Program-made: the position numbers and the translations under genes
Assembly (NCBI GenBank): GCA_028023455.1
Contig: JAQFVV010000152.1
Coordinates: 1,982,001-2,046,000 of the forward strand
Origin: Epiperipatus broadwayi
Lineage: Eukaryota > Onychophora > Udeonychophora > Euonychophora > Peripatidae
Reading direction: 5' to 3'
Length of the DNA stretch: 64,000 bases
In this document: one piece after another, positions 12,583 through 24,390 of the stretch
Layout: each line of letters opens with the position of its first letter
Numbering within the stretch: position 1 is the stretch's first letter
Notes under the pieces: model-generated
Databases searched by the model: none
The model's input: the letters and a program-made list of their open reading frames with translations, nothing else
What the model was told of the DNA's origin: nothing

Positions 12583-13395
12583 GCTCAATCAAAAAAATAA
12601 TATAATAAATTGCTGCTATAACTTCTCTGCTAAATTCCCTTTTTAGTAATATAATTAAAAGAAATTGACTGACAAATACTAATTTGTAGAATAATTTATT
12701 TTAAATAAAATGTTTAATAGAGTTTGGAAACTAATTTTATAAATTTTAAATTAAATATAAACAATGATTTATCATTTCAGGCACACACATATTATAATGA
12801 AACCATACAATAAAATATAACATAAAGCATTAAATAAATACAAGGCATTTAAACATGTACATAAATAGTTTATTTTATGCATGCTATAGAGTTCATTTAT
12901 TAAACTGATTCTGGGATACTTCAAAGATTGCAATGGCTACATCAAATAATATCAGAAATTGGAATAAGAAAATGTTATTTATTATGTATAGAATTTTGGA
13001 TATTCTGTTTCATGTGTGTTTTACCAACCAGTTGGATTTTAGGCTTCTGATGTCATTCTCATGATTACTATTTCATGCTATTTCTATTTCAGGCAGTTAG
13101 ACATTCCTGGTGGCTTTAAATTATTAGATGGGCATTGCTTCTATCAGGCAGACTGCTGATGTTCTGTTGGACTGAGGATGGAGTTCATCACAAGTTCCGA
13201 AAACTGCTCAACACTGCAGTCGTATAATAGGTGATTGACTTTAGATATGCAAATGACTGATTCTAGATATGTGTATGACTGAATGAATTACCTAATTTTT
13301 AGCCCTATTTATGTGATGACCTTGTTGTCATTTTGTAAATTAGTTTTTAAACCTGCCAGCCATTTTCATTGTTGAGAGTTCATATACTGCTTTTG
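12583..13395 (+). repeat. 0.8-kb direct repeat, copy A
   Basis: This is copy A of a repeat found again at 15950-16798. Both begin near actagctcaatcaaaa and share aattgctgct, the block around ggcacacacatatta, ggaataagaa..tgttattta and tttcattgttgagag. Scattered substitutions and small indels separate the copies. Short open frames in the two copies are only partly conserved. In the second copy the repeat runs straight into the L1/Tx1-like LINE, so it may be the 5' part of that element, with copy A a truncated or separate insertion. Confidence 0.8.
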
Positions 13396-15949
13396 ATTAA
13401 ATTCTTTAGATGCCTTTTAATTAAACCTGTTGTTTATGGATATTAATTAGTAGCCATTGCTAATTCCATTTTTATGTAGCTTATAAGTATATGCAATCTT
13501 TGAGGGAAATTTTTAACTTATACACTTTTATTTATTTTTAATATTTAACTTTTCATTTTTTTAATTTTTAATATATAACCATTTTTTTATTTAAATACAA
13601 TCTCTATTCACACACGTGAATATTTATTTTATTTTGAATAAATCAAAAGAGGTTTCCTTTTAATTTTAAGATTATTTTTTTAATATTCTAAATTTTCTCA
13701 GTTATATACCTCTTGGGCTAACTGTATTTTCTTTTAATAAACTTTCTAAATGCCACTTTCTTAATTTATTCTTAAGTTTATTTTTTGCCAAGTTAATTTT
13801 CTCCTCCGTTAATTAATTTGCAAACACTACTACTGACTTTTAGCAAACTGTTTTAAACTAATAATAAAAACTCTTTAAACTTTTATAAACAACAACTCTC
13901 TCAACTTATCCTGCCTTACATATTATTTATTTATTAAAACATTCATTTTCTTTGATGAAACTTATTTTGCAGTGACTTTAGTTATTAGAATTCCAATTTT
14001 AAAATCTTTATGTTGTTTATGAAAATTTTTATTTTTAATAATTGTAAACACAATTTTACATAGAGCACTGTTCTTTAGCAGTACATTAGACTGCTCCCTG
14101 ACAAGAATAAAATGTGTCATTTTGACCATTTTATCTCTAACAACTTCTTTAACATATTTTTCAAGAATTTACATTGATTTCTATTTATCTAAGTTTACTT
14201 TCTTTATATTTGGACTATACATGCTGAGGGAAATCTTCAATTATGCTTTTCTTCTATCTAGGCTGACAACATTGCTTACAATGATCTTCAGGACAATACT
14301 CCTTTTTGGTAAGATGGATTTTGAAATGAAGTAGATGCAGAGTTTTCTGGCTTATATCAACTTACAGATATGTGAAACAAAGCTTTGTATGCCAGATTTT
14401 CCTACCGGACCTTGGGAAAAGAAAAATATCGCTGCAAGTGGCAGGATTCATCTACTGTTCAATTCGACTTATGCTTTGGAAATAATATGAAAATATAGGG
14501 ACTCTGCCCCAAAGAAGTGATTTGCAGCTTATTTTGGTTGTTCCCATTGTGTATTTTTATATAAGAATACTGGATGGGCCAAGAACTTTCTGAGTATTCT
14601 CACCCTAAGAATATTTTTCCCTGATAGTCTGTTACTGGTACTATTTTCATCCAGCTTACAGCTTTACATTTTTACTTCTTCTCTAAACCTCAATTCTATC
14701 CATCCTACTCTCTTTTCATTCAATTACAATTTTTTATACACTCCTAATGTAACTTAGATTTATTTTATTTATTTATTAACCTTTATGAATATTATTTTAA
14801 ACCATTACAAACATTATTTTAACATATTTGTTTAACTTTCTTTTATTAACCTGTGTGTATGTGAGAAAAAAACTATTTTATTTTATTACATTACTTTATT
14901 ATTTTTTCTTCAGATATTTTATATTTATTTAACCAGATTTTATTCTACATATTTCCATTATTGTATTCGCTTACTTATTCTGACCAATATTACTTTAAAT
15001 CATTAATTTTTACCAATATATTTACAAAGATTCTTATTATTATTATTATTATTACTAATATGCACATGAAAAAAAATCTTTTATTCTGTGAAGCCTCTAT
15101 TATTATTTACCAAAAACATTTCTTTTTTAAAAAAAATTATTATTTTAGTTTTAAATAATGAATTCTCTGATTCAGGTTTATCATCTATGTCAAAAGTTTT
15201 TTTTTTTTGTTAAATTCACAATTCACTTCGGTCCTTTGTTTTCTTTTCATTTTCTATTCCATCTGACTCCAACCTCTTGACCTTTTTCTCTACTTGTTCT
15301 CACTGCCCTAAATCTGCCCAAAATATATAAATGTCTTTACTTCTCTCTTTTCATTTAAAGAAAAATAGTTTCGATCAATTCCTTACTTTATATTATACCA
15401 CTTTACAATTCTTAATTACAATTACACAATCTAGCACTTCTTTGAATATTTCCTTTCTTTAATTTTATTTGACATATGATTAATTAGTCATATGTCAGTT
15501 CTGCTCCCACATTGTCAAAAGCCAATTGAACCAGGTGGAATAGATTGATTAGAAACAAAACCTATCATCGAAATTTTACTCTTTAATAAAATAGAAATTG
15601 TGATAAGCAAAATGGTATGACTTACTTTTATACATAAAAAAATATGATACAATTATTTATTATTAATTTGTTCTATTCCAATGCAATTTAAAGTACTGCT
15701 CCATGCCAGTCCTTTAGGCAGATAATCATAATACCCAGAGGGTACCTACAACCAAGCTGGAACTATATATAAGATACATAATGATGACTACGTTTCAAGG
15801 TCACAGATATTCTCAACTGCAAAATTCAACACCTATCGTTCAAAGCCCTTTTTTTGTTTGGAGTAAACTACAGGTGCCAGTTAACTACAAGTAGTTAACA
15901 TGCTCCAAATAACAGTAAACTAATTCAGCATCTAAGAAATCCCAACTAG
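13396..15949. other. T-rich spacer between direct-repeat copies, no gene seen
   Basis: The plus strand is strongly T- and C-rich for about 2 kb. Open frames at 14122-14334 and 14961-15158 encode only hydrophobic low-complexity residues expected from T-rich DNA. No transposase or reverse transcriptase motif was found on either strand. Confidence 0.45.
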
Positions 15950-16798
15950 CTCATTCAAAAGAATCATATAATAAATTGCTGCTTTAACTTCTCTGCTAAA
16001 TTCCCTTTTTAGTAATATAATTAAAAGAAATTGACTGACAAATACTAATTTGTAGAATAATTTATTTTAAATAAAATGTTTAATAGAATTTGTAAACTAA
16101 TTTTATAAATTTTAAATTAAGTATAAACAATGATTTATAATATCTCAGGCACACACATATTATAATAAAACCATACAATAAAATATAATATAACTTAAAG
16201 CATTAAATAAGTACAAGAATTTAAACATGCAAATAAATAGTTCATTTTATGCATGCTATAGGGTTCATTTATTAAACTGACTCTGGGATGCTTCAAAGAT
16301 TGCAATGGTTACATCAATTGATATCATAAATTGGAATAAGAATGTGTTATTTATTACTTATACGATATTTGATATTGTGGCTTCTTGCTGTTTGCTGTTT
16401 CATGTGTGTTTTACCAATCAGTTGGATTTTAGGTTTTCTGATGCAGTCCTCACAAGTACTACTCCATTCTACTTCTATTTCAGACAGGAAGACATTCCTG
16501 GAAGCTTCAAAATATTATATGGGCATTGCTTCTATCAAGCAGACTGCCAATGTTCTGTCAGACTGAGGCTGGAGTTCATCACATGTCCCAAAAACTTCTC
16601 AACACTGCATTGTCTTTATTAACAAATACATATAACAGGTGATTGACTTTAGATATGTGAATGACTGATTTTAGATATGTGTGTGACTCACTGAATGACC
16701 TAATTTTCAACACTATTTATGTGATGACCTTGTTATCATTTTTTTAATTAGTTTTTAAACCCACTAGATATTTTCATTGTTGAGAATTCATATACAGC
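15950..16798 (+). repeat. 0.8-kb direct repeat, copy B
   Basis: This is copy B of the repeat at 12583-13395. It contains a 105-codon open frame (16305-16622) whose first residues (M-T-S-x-x-I-x-N-W-N-K) are also readable in copy A, where the frame then breaks. I do not recognise the peptide. The repeat ends at tttcattgttgagaattc, immediately before the first peptide of the LINE relic. Confidence 0.75.
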
Positions 16799-17579
16799 AC
16801 AAATAATGAAACTAAATTTAGACACACACAACAATACATTTAACAACATACAAAAAACAATAAGAATTCTACTTCCAAATGGTACTCCAGAGGCTCTCTT
16901 CTCAGAAATGTATATAATGTTAAATAAAATAAATAAAATTGAACTGGACCCAATCTCCAGATATATAGCATATATAAATACACTCGTTTAACATAAATCA
17001 CATTACACAAAAATCTACCCCCTCCCTCAAAATTAATCACATTAGCAGAAAAAATAAATAAAAAGATAATACTGGCAAAACCAATAAGAATAGCCAAGCA
17101 AATATAATAAAGATAACAAAGTTATACAATGAAACTTTTGATAAACTCAAGCAATATCTAACAATAAAGAAAAAAAATTTGTCTCACACAACAACATACA
17201 TGGACCCATGGATATATTCGTTGGGCTCTAGGTTATCCATCCCCAAACAAAGTCCCCATGGCTCTAGAATGGGAAAAGAGTGACAGCTGGCTATAATATG
17301 CTAGACCCTATATACAACTACTTCAAAAAAAAAGCTAACCAACTATAATCATTTCAAACCACTTGCAGATTATTTTGGAAAGCCAGAAACAGAAACACTA
17401 TTTGAAATAAAGAATTTTGCAATAGTTTTAAACTCAGTCCCAAGCACATGTCATCCAGGGCCACCAGGGATCCCATAATTTGTACTGTCACATCTCAGCC
17501 AATTCACAAATAAATATTTATGCCAACTTAAAAATCAATTATCACAGAAAGTATACAATATACAAGGACTGTATACAAT

Positions 17580-19242
17580 ATCAATGGTTCCATTTATGAA
17601 AAAACAAAAACCAATTTCCACACTATCCAATCTGTGACCAATCTCAATGGAGCCATTGGGGATAAAAATATTGGAAAAGATCATAAAGGACAAAATTGAA
17701 CAATACATAGAACCAATAATATCACAACATCAATATGCAAAAAAGAGGTCATCTACAGGGCAAGCAGCACTAATATATAAAACAGTAATCAATTCAGTTA
17801 TTAAAAAGAAAAAATATGCATCAATGATAGTCCAGTTGGATTTTGAAAGTGCTTTTGATTTGGTGCCAATAGAAATACTATTGAGCCAGCTAAAACAAAT
17901 ACAGATACCTAAATCAATATTGTATACAATTGCCAATTTGCTTCTAAATAGAGAAATACATATCACACTCAATGGAAGATCCACATTATCATTCAATCCC
18001 AGCCAAACAATCCCACAAGTTTCTCCACTAAGCACACTGCTATTTACCTTTTATTTAAACCCATTACTAGAGCAAATCAATAAAAAATCCAAGGAATTCA
18101 AGTGCCAAAAACAAATACATACATTCCCTGCATAGCTTATATGGATGATGTCACAGTATTTCTAAATTCAAAGAAGCAAATACATATACTACAGGAAATA
18201 ATAGAAGACTACACAGAAAAGTTCAAATTAAAAATTAACATCAATAAGTCAGCAGCATGGTCAATATACACAGGGAAAACAGACACACAAGTTTATTAAA
18301 GTAAACCCAGTAATTTTCTGGGTTTTCCTTTCCACTTGGGAATGAGTCATATGAGAAAGAATATACAAAATAAGCTAAAAATCGAAGCAGAAAGAATCAT
18401 AACATCACTCTCCAGATCATATCTCTCACTCTATGCTAAAGTATCACTGTTTAATCAACTTATAATGACCAAAATAACATACTACCTGCCAATAATTATT
18501 TTTACAAAACAATTTACAAAGTCAATTAACTCACTCTGTAATAAACTATTATGAAACAGAAAAATAGTAGCAATTTCAATAAAGCAATTAAACCAACCAA
18601 CAAGATGGAATGGCCTTGGACTGCATGCAATATAAACTTTCTACACACAAAAAACAGCAAATCTACTGATTGCCATATTTAGATGTTTCCCAAACATAGA
18701 ACCAAAACTGGAAATCACACCAATGGACTGACCCCCTCCCACAGATAATTATATAAATATACTATTGATAAGTATTAAAAACATTAAAGATAAAATAGCA
18801 TGGAAGAACCCAATTAAATATACTTATTGGCAAATTCATGATTTTCTATCTCAGAACCAAGAAAACAATAATAGGCTAACAGTACTGGGAATAGATAATA
18901 GACAATTACTCAAAAAGTACAAAACATGGTATTTTAGAGCCTAAATTATTTGACTTTATCCTCAAATTGAATTTAAATGCACTACCAACAGCACATTTCA
19001 TTCGGTTCAGGAGATTTTACCTAAATGTTGATCCAATGTGTGCTTTGTGTCACCAGGAAGAAGAAACACAAGAACATTTGATACATCACTGTAGAGGCTT
19101 AGAGAAAGTCAGACAACTGATATTGAATAATTATAGGAAAAGTGAAACCACAATAGAAAAAATGTTAAAAGCCTTCAACAAAAACAAAATTCCAATAATA
19201 TGTGCAGCAACTTTAAGTATATATGCCTTATGTTTGTACTAG
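17580..19242 (+). pseudogene. Reverse transcriptase pseudogene, L1/Tx1-like
   Basis: The longest intact piece is 17647-18135. It contains the finger motif ending QHQYAKKRSSTG, the palm motif LDFESAFDLV with the first catalytic Asp, an NG pair (HITLNGRST) and TIPQVSPLSTLLFTFYLNPLL. The last replaces the usual QG with QV. A frame change leads to AYMDDVTVF (18130-18156), the catalytic YxDD box in YMDD form. The next piece carries SLYAKVSLFNQLIMTK, typical of the thumb in L1/Tx1-type elements. The C-terminal piece (18967-19242) has CALCHQEEETQEHLIHHC, a C-C-H-C knuckle. An intact relative would copy its RNA at a nicked target. The clade is inferred from motif style. Confidence 0.8.
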
Positions 19243-19594
19243 ATGTGCTTTCACCTTAGGAAACAATCCAAGGAGACACCCTAACACATATCACAACAAA
19301 CTAAAAAAACTTAAGGAAAGGGACAATCTTGCACCACTGGACATTTTTGCTGCCACTTGGTCTCTTTTTCAAATAAGAGCATCATTATAATGGATAGACC
19401 AAATACAACCTCAGGAAAATGGAAAACCAAAATGAACCCATAATAAGAACTGAAATATCTAAAAGTGTGGGAATTACAAAAAAAGTCTAATGGTTAAGAA
19501 AAAGAAAAGTATTTTTTCTGTGTTTCAAAATGTATCCTAGTATATTATGTTTGATACAATGTATTACCAGATATAATATAACCATTTTTTGCCT

Positions 19595-19600
19595 AATAAA
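19595..19600 (+). promoter_or_regulatory. Polyadenylation signal of the LINE relic
   Basis: AATAAA lies about 20 bases upstream of the point where the LINE sequence gives way to the TAG/TAA microsatellite, as expected for a retrotransposon 3' end. Confidence 0.5.
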
Positions 19601-19615
19601 GTTTGCTTTGAAACA

Positions 19616-19877
<262 letters not shown>

Positions 19878-20064
19878 AACAACAGCAATGACAAAAATAT
19901 AACAAATACATATTGCAAACAAAAAAATTACTTCCTACTTTGTTTGTTATTTTAATTAAATATATTAAAAAGAAAACTTTCTAAATAATGAAAATATAAA
20001 AACAACTGGTATTATCAACAATTTTTATTAGTTATTCATTAGATTAGAGATTATCCAATAATAA

Positions 20065-20736
20065 ATAATATTTCTGTACTGTAATTTTCACTACACCATT
20101 CTCACACAATGTAGGGATTGGTTTCTATCTACTTTTAACACCTTTTGAAGAGATGTAATCATAAACATATGTCCAAAGACGTGAAAAATATCTATGATCC
20201 TCAAGATGCACATTTTCTGTTGAATCAGCACTTATCAGTTGGCCCAGACCACAACCTCTTAAACATATCTTTATCATTGTTCAGTATGTATATATAAATA
20301 CCATATTTCTAGAGTTTAATTGATAAATGTGCTGCCTTCACAATGTTGACACAAATCACTTAATGAAAGTATAATAATTTACTTTCATTATAGTGATTTT
20401 TATCTAAATTATGAGTGCAGCACAATTGACACATTAAATAATCTGTAGTAATTTGCTATGATAAAGATATGTGTAAGAGGTTGTGGTCTGGACCAACTAA
20501 TAAGTGCTGGTTTAGTGTGAAATATATATCTTTGATACTAGTCCCTACCATGTCTTTGTTCATATGTTTATGATTACATCTCTCTACAGAGTGTTAAAAG
20601 TGAATAGAAACTAGTCCCTATCACATCTTTGGGCATATGTTTTTACATCTCTCTACAAAGAGTTAAAAGTGAATAGAAATCAGTCCCTACCTTGCGTAAG
20701 AGTGCTGTAATGAAAATTGCACTACAGAAATATTCT
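20065..20736. repeat. Foldback element with long inverted arms
   Basis: The left arm (20065 to about 20370) and right arm (about 20385-20736) are inverted copies. The outer ends read aatatttctgta..gtaattttca on both sides. Inside are gtagggattggtttctat / atagaaatcagtccctac and cagttggcccagaccacaac / gttgtggtctggaccaac. The centre is tgaaagta / tactttca at about 20376. The right arm also has an internal duplication of about 75-85 bp (units starting agtccctac near 20540 and 20613). No transposase is encoded, so it would depend on another element. Confidence 0.8.
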
Positions 20737-21904
20737 TCATAACTGGTACTACCTATTTCTCAATCTGCTATAAGTATATTAATATTAAATATGTTTTTGT
20801 TAAATTTTTGAAGATCCTTAATCTAATTTAACAATAATTATGAGTCATAAAAAATATTTTAAAGATACTCTTTTCTTTCTCTTTCTCTCTCTCTCTCTCA
20901 CTCTTTTTAAGCCAGAAATTTTATAATTACATTCTTTTTCTAGATTTTCTTTTAACAACTTTGACCTACTTACCGCTTTTTTTTTAAATAATAAGAATAA
21001 TAAATTTAAAATCAAGCTCCCGTGCAAAAAATAATATGTTCTGACTTATCATTTAATATATTATTCTATTAGAATTATTGAAGAATAAAAGAAGCTGTCC
21101 TAAATATTATTTACAATAGATTTTAAATTATGTGTGTATGCACATGTATATATATGAAATCTAATATTTAAATTTTCCAGCAGCACCACCTGGATTTTAA
21201 ATCATGATTTGTCACACTCAATTTCAGTCCAGCATCTTGCATACCCCAATTTCATATATATATGTTTATAAATTAAACAGTAATATATCTCTTTTAATAG
21301 CTCATTGCACAACAAAGATCTCTCCAATAATTTCCTGTGGTAAAACAATGAAAAAGAAGGTTTTACACACAAATCTTGCCTATTGCTAGCTGAGAATAGT
21401 TTGAATGTTTATCTTTGTCTTACTCACTAACTAAAAGTAGTTATGTATCCACGTTTTAATCAAAATGGCTTTCTAGATTATTTATGAGCTAAATACGTAA
21501 AAGCTAAAAATCTTATGTTTAAAGTAATTGCAAGTTTTGACCACCAATAATCAAAATATCTTACAATTCAGAAGTTTTTATCCTCAAGATAAAAATATAA
21601 ATGTTAGTTTTAACTTTCATAACCACCAGTCATTTTTTTCTTAATTATTTTTAAGTGCACGCACATTAAAAATGTTAAGAATCGTAAAATAATAAATAAA
21701 TTAATATAAGCAGGCATATTAAAAAAAAAAACAATTAAGTAAGTATCTATACATTAATAAACCAAATTATTTTAATCAGTTTTATTCTTAATTATTTAAA
21801 AAAGATAGCAAAATATGAACTCTTTTAAAGACAGAGTTGGATGCAAATGGAGAAGGGGGGGGGGGTTAAACTTATCCTTAAAACAACATGTAACCAAAAC
21901 AAAA
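20737..21904. other. AT-rich spacer with a CT microsatellite
   Basis: A (CT)n-like run lies at about 20872-20905, and G/A homopolymers occur near 21720 and 21854. Small open frames here are not recognisable. No gene is visible. Confidence 0.5.
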
Positions 21905-22037
21905 AAGACTTTTATTTTTTTCATATGTCATAGCATCTGCCGGGACGCGAACCCACACCCGTCTGCAACCAACTACTTGCTTGCATGGCGGCTGCGATAC
22001 CTCTCGGCTAACAACGCAAGACAAGACTTTTATTTTT
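21905..22037 (-). mobile_element. Short tRNA-derived SINE, second copy, with perfect target duplication
   Basis: The body is 21920-22022 on the minus strand. It begins near GCGTTGTTAGCCGAGAGG, whose last part resembles an A box, has the B-box-like GGGTTCGCGTCCC, and ends GATGCTATGACATATG plus an A run. The 15-bp repeats aagacttttattttt at 21905-21919 and 22023-22037 are identical. It is related to the copy at 361-464: both share the start, the GCAAGCAA-like middle, the B box and the tail. The perfect duplication suggests a younger insertion than the first copy. At about 103 bp it is very short for a SINE and has essentially no tRNA-unrelated body. Confidence 0.8.
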
Positions 22038-22730
22038 ATGAACAAGAATAATAAAAAACCTTTTTCAAAGACAGAATAGATTGGATAACAGGAGAAACTT
22101 TTCATCTGGCAATCAGATCCCTTAATGTGTAAGTTTTATATTAGTTAATGAAGGATTCTTTAAAATCATGTGTGCAATATATATTTATAAACTGAGTTGC
22201 TTTGTAAATAATGTAGAACCCAAATTTATACACAGGAATTGCAAATAAGATATTTATCGTTATAAAAGTCTTTTTAAATAAACGTTATGTTAAGTTATTA
22301 ATGATTAGACTTTACTTCAGATAATAATAATAAAGCATCCAGATTTTTAGGTAGCAACGGAGGATGTAATTACAATCATATCAGGCTCCGGGACAATTTG
22401 AAATAAATGTATACTTTTTCTTTTTCTCTTTCTTTCTTTTTTGGCAATAGATTTTGAAAGAGCATTTTAAATAAAAATGTTTTGAAATATATAAATGAAT
22501 GTTTTAAATTTAATTTAAAAAAAAAAAAAAAAGAATGATACTGCATTTAAAATGAGTAGTGCTCGAGATATAGTAATAATTGTCCACAATGTCACATAAT
22601 ACTTTTTTTTCTCAACAAAAGCTTTATTGACTTGGTTTAAATCTTTGAATTTGCATGCTTATATCGTGTGTTATATAGAGTTTAACTTATGATGTTACTA
22701 GGTTATGTTGATTCATCTATTGAAACAGCA
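22038..22730. other. AT-rich spacer, no gene seen
   Basis: This stretch contains homopolymer runs (A's near 22512-22532) and no recognisable coding or repeat feature. Confidence 0.5.
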
Positions 22731-23130
22731 GATTAAAACCGCCCTGAACATCGTTATCGTCACTCCCCAGAGGGAGAGAGTAAACCAATACCATCCTCTC
22801 ATTCCCATATTCCCAGTGGCGACCTCAAAAACCCCAGGAGATATGTCCCGGGGACTGTTCAGTCCCTCAACCCTGCCCCAGAAAGCAACGACATGTGAAC
22901 TTGCAGTCTCAATCCAAAATAACTATTGATTTACATATTGTACTATAAGACTTCAAACCGCCATGGCCAGCATCATTTCCACTGCTGAGAAAAAAGATTT
23001 GTGTCGGTAACGATCTCAGTACCGCTCCTCCTCGATCCTGGTTGGCAGAGGGCTAGGCCTTAAGCCACGGGAATCCTTTCCACCACAAGACTCCCACCTC
23101 TAGGCAGCAAAGAAACAGGTTAAACAACTT
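22731..23130. other. GC-rich block of unknown origin
   Basis: This ~400-bp block is far richer in G+C than its surroundings (ccccaggagatatgtcccgg, cctcctcgatcctgg, gccacgggaatcc). A 74-codon plus-strand frame (22705-22929) crosses its first half. I do not recognise the peptide, and it has no domain-like motif. The edges are abrupt, as if a piece of foreign or formerly functional sequence had inserted. It could be part of an LTR or an untranslated region of a transposon, or an old exon. Nothing visible decides between these. Confidence 0.4.
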
Positions 23131-24216
23131 TAGTTTTTAAGGTGGGGTACTGAAAAAAATACTAATATTTAAAAAATAAAAGATAAATAAATGAGCTTTA
23201 TATTTTTTTTTTTAAGAGATTTTTATTATTTTTTTTATCTTAGTAGTAGTTAAATTGTTGGTGCAAAGCTAATGCTCTTTGTTGATGAAAATCAATAGAT
23301 GATTCTGGAATTAATCAAATAGAAAATACTGCTCCTAAAGCAGAAGGTAATATTTTTATGAAAGAAAAAATATGCTTGTTTTCAAAATATATATTACAAA
23401 TGAGAAGCAGAGATTAGATATCTAAAAAATTATTTTTAATAATAATAATTTATTTATTATTTATTTATATATCAATTTACAATAAACTCCATGTGAAAAC
23501 AAATCATCCTGTGGAGTTAAAAATATAATAAAAATTTTATATATAAATATATAAAACTTATGTAAAAAGTATAACAATCGAAATATAAACAGTTATCATC
23601 TAATAATATAAAAGATATCCATTAATAGGCATATATTGTACCAGTCGAAAAACCCACCAAAAGAACTGCAAGTTGGATCCAAACTCAGCTGGTTCAAACT
23701 GAATTCAAACCCAACTCAACAGCTCAGATTAGTAGAAATCTAAATCGACGGCACAGTGCTATGCGCCAAGAAACTAGCTCAACGGTTGGTGAGGATCAGA
23801 GACCCCTGAACTGACATTAATATCTGATAATAAACTGACTAAAAATAATTTTAAATCGAATCATATGTATATGTTTGGGTTGCCAACACAGACAACGCGC
23901 ATTAACATTAAAATAATTATAAAAGAGAATTAAGAAACCAAGTGTGTTTAGAAAATATTTAATAATAATAATTTGTTTGTTTTGAATTTTGAATAAAAAT
24001 TAAATTAATTAATTCTAGTCCTTAAACAAAGATTATAATTATAATACGAGTGGCGGTCCTTATTATATGCCAATGAATATTATGCAATATTTGAAAGTCT
24101 ATGTCTATGCCCCCAACAAGAAAATAAAGGCAGATAAAGGTATTCATTAGTAAAGGAAATAATTACTCTAATTTTTTTTTACGAAAGAAGACGATATTTA
24201 TTTTCACATTCGCAAA
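23131..24216. other. Spacer with a moderately complex segment at about 23640-23860
   Basis: Most is A/T-rich. A more balanced segment at about 23640-23860 includes ggttcaaactgaattcaaac and ggcacagtgctatgcgcc and may be an eroded SINE-like or other retroelement piece. No paired copy was found in the window and no target duplication was identified. Confidence 0.35.
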
Positions 24217-24390
24217 TCCATTCATGAAGAGCGAGATACATATTTTAGGGCATAACTTTAATCTTTATTGGAAAACTTATTTAATTAAATATAACTGAGA
24301 ATATCCATTCATGAAGAGCGAGATACATATTTTAGGGCATAACTTTAATCTTTATTGGAAAACTTATTTAATTAAATATAACTGAAAATT
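24217..24390. repeat. 87-bp tandem duplication
   Basis: The unit beginning tccattcatgaagagcgag at 24217-24303 is repeated immediately at 24304-24390, with differences only at the final few bases. Near-identity indicates a recent duplication. It lies in non-coding DNA. Confidence 0.9.

Larger units (their letters stand above)
16806..19615 (+). mobile_element. L1/Tx1-like non-LTR retrotransposon relic
   Basis: The plus strand carries, in order, broken Lys/Asn/Ile-rich coding pieces (16806-17460), a reverse transcriptase (about 17580-18560), a C-terminal extension with a zinc-knuckle-like motif (about 19010-19100), a 3' untranslated region with AATAAA at 19595-19600, and a trinucleotide microsatellite. 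The order matches a LINE open frame 2 followed by its 3' tail. Many stops and frame changes make it inactive. The upstream endonuclease was not recognised. The preceding 0.8-kb repeat may belong to it. Confidence 0.75.

Noticed and set aside
16305-16622. 105-codon open frame inside the 0.8-kb direct repeat as a gene
   Set aside because: The matching frame in copy A is broken after its first ~30 codons, so no selection for the full peptide is apparent. It may be part of the LINE's 5' region.
12583-16798. The 0.8-kb direct repeats as LTRs of one retrotransposon
   Set aside because: No TG..CA ends, primer-binding site, polypurine tract or gag-pol motif was found in the 2.55 kb between them. Adjacent LINE sequence explains them better.
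24217-24390. CRISPR-like direct repeats
   Set aside because: There are only two adjoining 87-bp units with no spacers. The genome is eukaryotic in character, and no array with regular spacers exists anywhere in the window.
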